Source of the DNA: Kiritimatiellales bacterium
Lineage (GTDB): Bacteria; Patescibacteriota; Gracilibacteria; Peribacterales; Peribacteraceae
DNA length: 39,868 nucleotides
Assembly (NCBI GenBank): GCA_021734665.1
Contig: JAIPIN010000005.1
Coordinates: 1-39,868 of the forward strand
Direction of reading: 5' to 3'
Part shown: positions 8,766 through 16,771 of the stretch, piece after piece
Position numbering within the stretch: position 1 is the first letter of the stretch
Layout: each line of letters starts with the position of its first letter
Made by a program: the position numbers and the translations under genes
Notes under the pieces: model-generated
What the model was told of the DNA's origin: nothing
What the model saw: only the letters and a program-made list of their open reading frames with translations
Databases searched by the model: none

Positions 8766-11192
8766 TTAAGCTTGTGGTTCTTTAGGAGCCTTCACTCCAA
8801 ATAGTGCTGTATTCTCAGCCAGAGGAGACTTTGCGATGCGATGTAGTAACCACTTTGTTACAACAATTGCAGAGAACATAGAGATTAGTACTCCCATACC
8901 AAGAGTGGCAGCAAATCCACGAACAATAGATGTTCCAACCAAGAATAGGACAACACATGTAATGAATGTAGAAACGTTACCGTCACGGATAGAAGGCCAT
9001 GCACGTTGGAATCCAGTTTCTACAGCAGTTGTGAACATCTTGCCTTTTCTTAGCTCCTCTTTTATTCGTTCAAAGATAAGGATATTTGCATCTACTGCCA
9101 TACCAATACTCAAGATAATTCCGGCCATACCTGCAAGAGTTAGCACAATGTATTGTCCGGAGAACAGAAACAATGGAACCTTAAGTAAGGCTAAGAACAA
9201 AACAGCATATGCACATAATGCTATGTCTGCGATTAATCCTAATATCCTATACATCAAGATCATAAATAGCATAAGTATTGCTATACCAATTAGCGCAGCT
9301 TCTACAGAAGTATTAAGCGCTTGTGCACCAAGTGTTGCTTCTACTGTCCTTTGTCCTGCAAGATAAATAGGAGCGGGGATTGCACCTGTATTTAGATCCA
9401 CTGCTAGATTCTTGGCTTCTTCAAAGTTTTGGCTTCCTGTAATAACGGCAACTCCTCCTGAAATCTCGGTTTGCACAGTAGGTGCAGATACCAAAGTCCC
9501 TCCTACAAAGATTGCAATGCGCTTTCCAACATTATTCTTGGTAAGTTCATAGAATAGCTCGCCTCCTTCTGCATCAAATGTTATCTGTACTACTGGCAAG
9601 TTGGTTGTTGGATCTAGTGTTACAGTAGCAGAACGGAAATGTTTACCATCAAGAGTTGTATCTTTCCATCCAGTTGGTAGTAGAGAAAAGAAAAGAGATC
9701 GAATTGTAATGGCATCTTCATCTCTTTGTATTGCATTAGATTCTATATCGGTTGCAAATTTATCTGCACGTTCAAATGCGCCTTCTCCCTTAATGGTTAA
9801 TGCATCAAAACTTACGAGATCTGGCTTCTTTTCTGGTGCGATATCGGATTTTATAAGGTGATATCCAAATTGTGTTTCTGTTGGCTCACTTACTTCTCCT
9901 TCGGCTAGATCAAAAGAGACTGCCTCGAATGCTGGTACCATTGTTCCGCGTCCAAATTCGCCTAGACTTCCTCCTTCTACTCCAGAAGGTCCATCGGAGT
10001 ATTCTTTTGCAAGATCTGCGAATTCCTCACCTTCATCAATGCGAGTTTTTAGTTCCTGCGCAAGTGCCAATGCTTCTCCTGCAGTCCTAGTTACAGATTC
10101 ATCGGTAGATAGTGCACCTTCAAATGCAATTAGGATATGGCTTGCGGTCATTACTTCACTTCCTTCTGTTCTAGATCGCATGAATAAAATAGCCGCCTCT
10201 TCTTCTGTTACAGAAACAGGACGAATATCGCCTACGCTCATTTCTGATAGCGCATTTTCAACACTGTCATCGTTGATAAGAGCAACGTCATCATTAGTTT
10301 GATATGTAGCCCCGTCTTCTATATCTGCAATATGTTCAAGTGCAAGTTCTGGATTATCTATCACTCGTCCTTTTGATTCTCGTGGCTTAACAACTTCTGC
10401 TATAAAGATACCTGGAATTTCTTGAAATGTAATATTCCCATCACTGTCTTGTTGAGGAATGCTGATCGATCCATCAATCTTTTTAGCTCCAGAATCGATG
10501 TCATTCTCCCATAGCTTTTCTAGACCATCGAAGAGTTCATCGTAGAAGAATTCACGCTCATTATCGTAACCAACACCTAGTTCATCACTCATGTCTTCGC
10601 CGACAACTGCGAGCTCCTCGCCAGCTTGAATGCGTTCCATAATTGCATCTGCACGCGCGCGTACTTCTGAGTCATATTCATCTGTTGCTTCGGTGAATTC
10701 CTCTTTGAATTCCAGTTTAATGGTTTTCCCAACGGTATTTATACATTCTTGTGTATCTACTACTCCAGGACATTCAACTAAGAGATGTTTCTCATTTCCT
10801 ATATAAGATGGAGTGATCACAGCTTCGCTAACACCGAGTGCATTAATTCTGCGTTCCAGTACTGTGCGGATTGCTTCAACAATATTGCGTTGCTGATCGT
10901 CGATTGCTAGCTTTTGTGCACGCAATCCTGCAATACGATCTGGCGCAGCATCTTGGCTTTCTAGATCGGCGATTTGTTGGTCTAAGGCCTCAATCTGTTC
11001 TAGCATCTCTCTTTCAGAAATACGAAAATCTAATTGCGTTCCGCCAATAAGATCCAATCCGTAGTGCAGTTTCGCACTATGAAGGAAGGATGGAACAAAC
11101 TGTCGTTTGTCCTGAGGAATTGCGATAACAATTACCAATACTGCGATAACTACAGTAAGAATTGGCCAAGATTTAGAGCGTTTTATTGCCAT
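8766..11192 (-). CDS. secD: Protein translocase subunit SecD with parvulin-type PPIase insertion
   Basis: N-terminal TM + HYGLDLIGGTQLDFRI; P1 ERRINALGVSEAVI; C-terminal GMAGIILSIGMAVDANILIFERIKEELRKG; inserted TASHILIAFEG...EEFADLAKEYSDGPSGVEGGSLGEFGRGTMVPAFEAVSFDLAEGEVSEPTETQFGYHLIK parvulin motif. Confidence 0.95.
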   Translation of the reverse strand: MAIKRSKSWPILTVVIAVLVIVIAIPQDKRQFVPSFLHSAKLHYGLDLIGGTQLDFRISEREMLEQIEALDQQIADLESQDAAPDRIAGLRAQKLAIDDQQRNIVEAIRTVLERRINALGVSEAVITPSYIGNEKHLLVECPGVVDTQECINTVGKTIKLEFKEEFTEATDEYDSEVRARADAIMERIQAGEELAVVGEDMSDELGVGYDNEREFFYDELFDGLEKLWENDIDSGAKKIDGSISIPQQDSDGNITFQEIPGIFIAEVVKPRESKGRVIDNPELALEHIADIEDGATYQTNDDVALINDDSVENALSEMSVGDIRPVSVTEEEAAILFMRSRTEGSEVMTASHILIAFEGALSTDESVTRTAGEALALAQELKTRIDEGEEFADLAKEYSDGPSGVEGGSLGEFGRGTMVPAFEAVSFDLAEGEVSEPTETQFGYHLIKSDIAPEKKPDLVSFDALTIKGEGAFERADKFATDIESNAIQRDEDAITIRSLFFSLLPTGWKDTTLDGKHFRSATVTLDPTTNLPVVQITFDAEGGELFYELTKNNVGKRIAIFVGGTLVSAPTVQTEISGGVAVITGSQNFEEAKNLAVDLNTGAIPAPIYLAGQRTVEATLGAQALNTSVEAALIGIAILMLFMILMYRILGLIADIALCAYAVLFLALLKVPLFLFSGQYIVLTLAGMAGIILSIGMAVDANILIFERIKEELRKGKMFTTAVETGFQRAWPSIRDGNVSTFITCVVLFLVGTSIVRGFAATLGMGVLISMFSAIVVTKWLLHRIAKSPLAENTALFGVKAPKEPQA

Positions 11193-11198
11193 AGGAGA

Positions 11199-11858
11199 TT
11201 ATTGTACACGGGTAAAAGTAACGTACGCCCCAACATTAACATCATCAGCAAATACTTGTGCGAGTTCTGAGCTGGGGATACCAGAAATAATAATTTTGGA
11301 TTTGAATCCTCCTTCTTGAATTGTGTGTGCTGCTACCAATCCGCCACGAGCGAAGATCCCGACCTTCTTTTCTTTGTTTTCTTCTAATACCTGTGTCCAA
11401 ATTGCAGAACCTTCTTCTGTAAAGTTAATTTGAATGGTGCTCGTTCCATCTTGTAGGGCTTCAGCTTCTACCCATTCAACACTTTTTTCGGTAATTCCTA
11501 CTTCTTTAAATCTGCCAAAATTTTCATTTTCTAGATCAGCTTCTTCATCTTCGCCAGCTTCTATCATTACGCGAAACATAAGTGGCGTAGTGAGATTGAT
11601 TGCAAGCATATCTGCTGTCTCTTTGTTCTTAACTGTTACAGTCATTATTTTATCATCTCCTTTATCTTCCATAGAGATAGTTGGGATTTCTTCTTCAAGC
11701 GCAAATACCATACGTTCCACTACATTCTCGCTCGCAGCAGATAGCATGCTGAGCTTGCTAGGATCTTCTGTATCGAAAGATATATCCATTTTTAGTGATG
11801 ATCTTGCACATCCAGCTAATAGAAGTAATGCCGCTGATGAGAGGAGGATTTTTTTCAT
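11199..11858 (-). CDS. Lipoprotein resembling the SecD periplasmic (P1 head) domain
   Basis: Lipobox LLLLAGC; FTEEGSAIWTQVLEENKEKKVGIFARGGLVAAHTIQEGGFKSKIIISG aligns by eye with SecD FDAEGGELFYELTKNNVGKRIAIFVGGTLVSAPTVQTEISGGVAVITG; 6-bp gap upstream of secD. Confidence 0.8.
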   Translation of the reverse strand: MKKILLSSAALLLLAGCARSSLKMDISFDTEDPSKLSMLSAASENVVERMVFALEEEIPTISMEDKGDDKIMTVTVKNKETADMLAINLTTPLMFRVMIEAGEDEEADLENENFGRFKEVGITEKSVEWVEAEALQDGTSTIQINFTEEGSAIWTQVLEENKEKKVGIFARGGLVAAHTIQEGGFKSKIIISGIPSSELAQVFADDVNVGAYVTFTRVQ

Positions 11859-11944
11859 AAAACAACCTTATTGGTAAGTTGGGGTGAGTCTATGGAAGTA
11901 TTTGGCAGAGCGCAATTGAGCGGAGGTTTTTCTTTGAATTTGTA

Positions 11945-12036
11945 AGGAAACCAAGGAATCCGAGGAAATCGAAGAAATCAAAGAAAATTGCTCCTCAAAT
12001 TCGTCGATTTCCTCAAATTCGTCGATTTCCTTGGTT
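11945..12036. terminator. Long imperfect hairpin, arms containing an 18-bp exact tandem repeat (cctcaaattcgtcgattt x2)
   Basis: aaccaaggaat..gaggaaatcgaagaaat versus atttcctcaaattcgtcgatttccttggtt; lies just past the end of the minus-strand nucleotidyltransferase gene. Confidence 0.65.
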
Positions 12037-12042
12037 CTTTTG

Positions 12043-13002
12043 TTAATTCTCTTGCACCAACTTCGTATTCTCCCTAATCATCTTGCCCACCAAATCTACT
12101 CCTTTTAGCTCGCAATGATGATCTAAGATGCAATTTGTAAGCTCACAGTCTTCTACTGTGCAATCTTCGAAGAGAACGACGTTCTTGAGAGTACTTTTAG
12201 TGACTTTTGAACGTTGTCCAAGTACCACACTTTCTTCTATTTGAGTTTCACCATAGCTTGCTCCATCTTCAGCGATTATTCGATCGCCAACCAACGCTCT
12301 GGTTGCTTCTAGGTATGCATCAAACGATCCGATGTCAAACCACAGATCAGAGAAGGTAAAACATTCTACAGTCTGATTTTTTCTCAAAAGTTCCTCGAAG
12401 ATTCCTCCCACGTTATCGGGATGCTCCTTTGCATATTCGATGAGTATGGGAAGTGTGTTTGCTGGAAGGATCGAACAGCCGGTTGAGACGAGTGTGGATT
12501 TTGGGTTGGTGGGTTTTTCTTCAAATGAGGAAACGTTGCGCTTTCTGTTTTCATCAAGAATTACAGTGCCGAAAGATTTTGCTCGTTCTAAGTCTTTAAT
12601 GTCATGTGTTGCAAGGAGTGCATTGGATTTATAGGCCTTGATGAATTCTTTAAGATCAAAACCAATGTAGTTATCACCTGTAAGCAGAAGAATATCATCA
12701 TCAATATTCGCATCTTTGACCCACTGCGCAACTGCACCGAGTGCACCAAGTTTCTGGTCATCGTGATTTGTATCTTCAATCAATATTTCTATATTCGATC
12801 TATTAAGACTTTGTTTCCATTCTTCAAAACCTTCTTTAAAGACGGCGTTCGTACTTACCGTTACAGCGATATCTTCAGGAATCTTTTCTACTATATGTGT
12901 GAGGATTGGTTTTCCGGCTAGTGGAAGCAGAGGCTTGGCTCTCTTCTCCGTAAGAGGCCATAGTCTGGTGGCAAAACCGCCGGCGAGGATGAAGGCGTGC
13001 AT
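12043..13002 (-). CDS. NDP-sugar pyrophosphorylase / sugar nucleotidyltransferase
   Basis: MHAFILAGGFATRLWPLTEKRAKPLLPLAGKPIL; LLLTGDNY; left-handed beta-helix-like C-terminus. Confidence 0.94.
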   Translation of the reverse strand: MHAFILAGGFATRLWPLTEKRAKPLLPLAGKPILTHIVEKIPEDIAVTVSTNAVFKEGFEEWKQSLNRSNIEILIEDTNHDDQKLGALGAVAQWVKDANIDDDILLLTGDNYIGFDLKEFIKAYKSNALLATHDIKDLERAKSFGTVILDENRKRNVSSFEEKPTNPKSTLVSTGCSILPANTLPILIEYAKEHPDNVGGIFEELLRKNQTVECFTFSDLWFDIGSFDAYLEATRALVGDRIIAEDGASYGETQIEESVVLGQRSKVTKSTLKNVVLFEDCTVEDCELTNCILDHHCELKGVDLVGKMIRENTKLVQEN

Positions 13003-13094
13003 CGTTGGAGAATTGTAGGGTATTGCAGTCTTTTAAGCATTAAAATGTAAGAATCTTTTTATTCTTTTTTGTAACCAAAAAAGAACCAAAAAAG

Positions 13095-13230
13095 TTTCGC
13101 GCTGTGATTGTTCACGGATCAGCCTTAACCAAATGTTCCGCTGCAAAAATGATCCCCCTCCGCCTGCCTACTACATTTTTGCTATGCTCCACATTTGGAG
13201 GCTGAAACCGTTCACAATCAATGCGCGAAC
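13095..13230. repeat. ~136-bp extended inverted repeat (candidate MITE or structured RNA)
   Basis: tttcgcgctgtgattgttcacggatcagccttaaccaaatgttcc (13095-13139) versus reverse complement of ccacatttggaggctgaaaccgttcacaatcaatgcgcgaac (13189-13230); inner stem gcaaaaat/atttttgc. Confidence 0.75.
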
Positions 13231-13294
13231 ATTATTTTCTTCAGTTTTCATTCCCTTGTCTCCTTATGAGCCCTTTTACTCCTTTGTCTCTTCC

Positions 13295-14095
13295 TTAAAA
13301 GAACCACTTCCACCATCGTTTGTTTGCGCTAACCATAGTTACAGGTAATCCTTCTAGTGATTCGGTGTGCTCATCTCGTTCCACAATTCCAAGAACTGAT
13401 GGTAAGAGCAGGTATGTAATTTTGCGTTGTCTGCATGCACTCAGCAGATTAAGTGATTGTTCCAAATCACTACATTGAATTAAATGCGTGATCTTTTTTT
13501 GTTCCAATACCTCTTCTAGTTTGTTTAACTTTCCTAAAACTGGAACTCCGGCGATCTCTTTGTCTGGTGCTCCCCGTCCATCCAGAATTGCAACAGGGCA
13601 GAGGGGATTGCGTTTCTTTATCAGTGATTCAACTAGTTTCCTAGACTCTCGTGTTGCACCAACAATAAGAGTTGGGAATGCCGGCGACCCAGCACTTAAA
13701 ACTCTGCGTTGAATGTTTTGGAAAACAATGTGCCAGATGTATGTGGCAAAAGTTGTTAATATGAATGCGTATATAAGGAGGAGCCTGCTGAAAAATGTAG
13801 TGTATTTAAAGAAGTAAGTAAGTGAGAAGAGTGCCAATCCAACCAGCGCAGCATAAGAAATATAAGCAAGGTTCCTCATAGAAATCTGATTTCTGGTCAT
13901 ATGGAATGTACGAGTTGTTGCCAAAACAATTATCCAAAGAGGAGATACTATTGCAACAATTGTGATGTACTGACTGAATGGAAAGTCTGTAGAGAATATG
14001 AATCCAACACGTAAGAAGTATGCCAATGCGTATACTCCTATAAAGAGGGCTATATCACTCAGGAGCCAGAGGGTGAGGAGGATTTTGGGACGCAT
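13295..14095 (-). CDS. Polytopic membrane protein with CoA-binding-like domain, resembling the N-terminal half of polyprenyl-phosphate sugar phosphotransferases (WbaP/WcaJ type), lacking the C-terminal transferase domain
   Basis: Four to five hydrophobic TM segments, then PTLIVGATRESRKLVESLIKK...GVPVLGKLNKLEEVLEQKKITHLIQCS; ORF ends at ...GLPVTMVSANKRWWKWFF. Confidence 0.75.
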   Translation of the reverse strand: MRPKILLTLWLLSDIALFIGVYALAYFLRVGFIFSTDFPFSQYITIVAIVSPLWIIVLATTRTFHMTRNQISMRNLAYISYAALVGLALFSLTYFFKYTTFFSRLLLIYAFILTTFATYIWHIVFQNIQRRVLSAGSPAFPTLIVGATRESRKLVESLIKKRNPLCPVAILDGRGAPDKEIAGVPVLGKLNKLEEVLEQKKITHLIQCSDLEQSLNLLSACRQRKITYLLLPSVLGIVERDEHTESLEGLPVTMVSANKRWWKWFF

Positions 14096-14097
14096 GG

Positions 14098-14200
14098 GAG
14101 AATTAAGAATTTAGAATGCAGAATTAAGAATTAACTATTGTATAGCAAGACATATTGTAGCTTTAATTCTCAATTCTCAATTCTCAATTCTCAATTTTTT
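14098..14200. repeat. Word-repeat hairpin (aattctc x4 / gaattaagaatt)
   Basis: ttaattctcaattctcaattctcaattctcaa versus agaatttagaatgcagaattaagaattaa. Confidence 0.7.
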
Positions 14201-15065
14201 ATGAGTTCCACTGATATGCGAGTTTCGTAACATCCCAAGGCACTTCTCCTGTCCAATCATGTTCTCCTTCGGCTACAGTTTTGAATGTATTAAATACTAA
14301 CTCATTCATCCAACTATACTTAGCGGCCATTATTGGGTTTGTTTGCGCGCGCTCCTTGAAAGAATCATTCTGCAAAACAAAGTATGCAAAGGTTTCGGCA
14401 AAGTCTTCAAAAGGATCCCATGCTGCATAACCAGAGACAAAGTCTTCTGGTGATCCTGGGCGCTTATTCTTTGAATCTATCCAAGAGATTGAATAAAAAC
14501 TCACACTAGGGTCATCCATATATATAACTTCGGCACCATCTTTAAATGAGCTTGGTCTGTGAATGTCGCCACCTTGCATGCAGCCAAGATCGGTTACATG
14601 TCCGAACTCATGGACAAGTAAAGCTTTGAATTCATCATCGGGGACTTGTCCAGAAAGTATGATGGTGGTTTTTCCGGCAAGTCCTCTTCGTGAAGGGTTA
14701 TCGTAACGAACGTAGAAATTTTTAAGTTGAGATACACAGCTTTGTGGGAAGCTGCGCAAAACATCATTGGCAAGAATACGGTGACGCTGAAGGATGTCTG
14801 CTTGGTCTACAACTGGGAGTAGGGGGGCACTCTTCATAAGTCTTTGCTCACGTTGAGATTTTCTTAGCTGCATTGCAGCAATTGCTCTCTGTGTAATAGA
14901 GATATCTCTCTTTTGTGGGCGAAGTGATGCTTCGTGTTCCTCATTTTCCTCTTGGATTGTTGCGGTAGGCTGAGCTTGTGCTATGCTTACATTCGGTAGC
15001 ACAGGTGACAGGACACTACCCCTGAGGAGAAGGAAGCCGGTGAAGAGCAGGATTGGTGCTTTCAT
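14199..15065 (-). CDS. Secreted putative zinc metallopeptidase-like protein
   Basis: N-terminal signal-like segment; LLVHEFGHVTDLG (HExxH) and downstream AAWDPFEDFAETFAYFVL Glu-rich motif. Confidence 0.75.
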   Translation of the reverse strand: MKAPILLFTGFLLLRGSVLSPVLPNVSIAQAQPTATIQEENEEHEASLRPQKRDISITQRAIAAMQLRKSQREQRLMKSAPLLPVVDQADILQRHRILANDVLRSFPQSCVSQLKNFYVRYDNPSRRGLAGKTTIILSGQVPDDEFKALLVHEFGHVTDLGCMQGGDIHRPSSFKDGAEVIYMDDPSVSFYSISWIDSKNKRPGSPEDFVSGYAAWDPFEDFAETFAYFVLQNDSFKERAQTNPIMAAKYSWMNELVFNTFKTVAEGEHDWTGEVPWDVTKLAYQWNS

Positions 15066-15106
15066 GTCCTAAATAAAGTCGTTATTTATAAAGTAATTCT
15101 TGTAAT

Positions 15107-16654
15107 ATGTCAAGTATTGTTAACACAGATGAGCCCCAAGAGGGTGATTCAGTGAAGAAAAACACTTCTAAGGCCAAGAATGGCTCTGTTAAGCCAAATG
15201 ATGCTAAAACGGGTGATATTAGTCCCGTTCGGGCAGGTCAACAGCATACTGTTGCAATCGAAAAGCTCACCCATGGTGGTGCTGGCTTGGCTCACATAGA
15301 AGGCTTACCAATCTTCATTGCAGGAACGATTCCAGGCCAAAAGGTCGAAATAACAATAACCAAGAACAAGGGTAGTTACGCAGAAGCTAAGGTGCGTCAG
15401 GTTTTATCTAAATCTATAGATGAGATAATGCCTAAATGCAGCCACTGCCATGATTGTGGGGGGTGTGTTTGGCAGAACCTTCCTTATAACAAACAGATAG
15501 CATACAAGGAGGAAATAGTGCGTGAGACTTTGGAACATTTAACTCCAGTAGATGAGGAGATACGCTCTCAGCTTTCGGGGAGAGTTCTAAAAATTATACC
15601 AAGCCCACAGGTCTTCTATTATCGCAATAAGCTAGAACTTTCATTTGGATATGCAAATATGCGCGTGGAAGAAAAGGACGGGAAACGAAATTATTTTGAC
15701 GAAAATCCAACTATTGGATTCCATAAGCCTGGGCAGTGGGCGACAGTACTACCAATTAATGAATGCCACCTTTATGATGAGCAGTTGCCATCATTGCTTT
15801 CAGATGTTCGTGCATTTTTGAATTCCACAGGCCTTCCTGTTTACAATCCAAAGACTCACCAAGGATTACTTAGAACATTGTTAGTTCGACGTGGAGTGAA
15901 TACTGGTGAGCACATGATTGCATTTATTGTTAAAGCACGTAAGCGAGAACTTGAACCATTGTTCCAGCACTTCATGCGTTTTGGAGGACGATCTGGACTT
16001 AAGTCTCTTATGGTAATAGAGAACTTAGGAATTAATGACAAGCCAGAGCATCCAAAGGTTCATACTCTTGTTGGTGATCCTTTTATAAAGGAACGTCTCT
16101 TTGATTTGGAATTCGAAATCTCACCATTCTCCTTTTTCCAGACAAATACTGTTGGGGCCGAGAAACTCTACAAGGCTATTGCAGATGCAGCAGACTTGGG
16201 TCCGCGTGATACAGTTTTGGATGCGTACTGTGGAATGGGAACAATAGGACAATACCTTGCTCGTTTTTGTGAGAAGGTAGTAGGAATAGAGAGCAACCCA
16301 TCAGCAATAGAAGATGCTCTTAAGAGTGCTGGCAAAAATCGCATCGGAAATATTAGTTTTTACAAAGGAAGAGTGGAACAGGTATTGGATACTCAACTAA
16401 AAGCGGGTGAGAAGTATAAGTTCTCGGTGATTGTTGTAGATCCTCCTCGTGCAGGATTGCATCCAAAGGCACGGGAAGCGATTGTTGCGCATGCGCCAAA
16501 GAAGATAGTTTACGTTTCTTGTAATACAGCAACTTTTGCTCGTGACCTAGGATTCTTCTTAAAGGAGGGATATGAACTTAGGTCAGTGCAGCCTGTTGAT
16601 ATGTTTCCGCATACTGCGCATATAGAAACAGTGAGTGTTTTGCAGAGGAAGTAA
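15107..16654 (+). CDS. rlmD: 23S rRNA (uracil-C5)-methyltransferase, RumA/RlmD family, with TRAM domain
   Basis: TRAM: IEKLTHGGAGLAHIEGLPIFIAGTIPGQKVEITI; Fe-S CSHCHDCGGCVWQ; VLDAYCGMGTIGQYLA; VVVDPPRAGLHPKA; YVSCNTATFARD. Confidence 0.92.
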   Translation: MSSIVNTDEPQEGDSVKKNTSKAKNGSVKPNDAKTGDISPVRAGQQHTVAIEKLTHGGAGLAHIEGLPIFIAGTIPGQKVEITITKNKGSYAEAKVRQVLSKSIDEIMPKCSHCHDCGGCVWQNLPYNKQIAYKEEIVRETLEHLTPVDEEIRSQLSGRVLKIIPSPQVFYYRNKLELSFGYANMRVEEKDGKRNYFDENPTIGFHKPGQWATVLPINECHLYDEQLPSLLSDVRAFLNSTGLPVYNPKTHQGLLRTLLVRRGVNTGEHMIAFIVKARKRELEPLFQHFMRFGGRSGLKSLMVIENLGINDKPEHPKVHTLVGDPFIKERLFDLEFEISPFSFFQTNTVGAEKLYKAIADAADLGPRDTVLDAYCGMGTIGQYLARFCEKVVGIESNPSAIEDALKSAGKNRIGNISFYKGRVEQVLDTQLKAGEKYKFSVIVVDPPRAGLHPKAREAIVAHAPKKIVYVSCNTATFARDLGFFLKEGYELRSVQPVDMFPHTAHIETVSVLQRK

Positions 16655-16771
16655 TTACTAGGGGTTAGGCACTAGGCACTAGTTTATTTGTTGGATTCTA
16701 TAACTTGTTGTCGAATAACTAATACTAAGATCCTTTGCCTGTGCTTCTCCTTCCAGTAACATGCAATCACG

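Noticed and set aside
8836-9366. ORF on + strand opposite secD (and similar antisense ORFs at 20441-20950, 33336-33797, 28350-28670, 32583-32936)
   Set aside because: Low-complexity, Ser/Pro/Ile-rich translations antisense to well-supported genes; shadow ORFs.
13133-13348. 71-aa + strand ORF
   Set aside because: Lies across the extended stem-loop and opposite the end of the 13295-14095 gene; no protein-like features.
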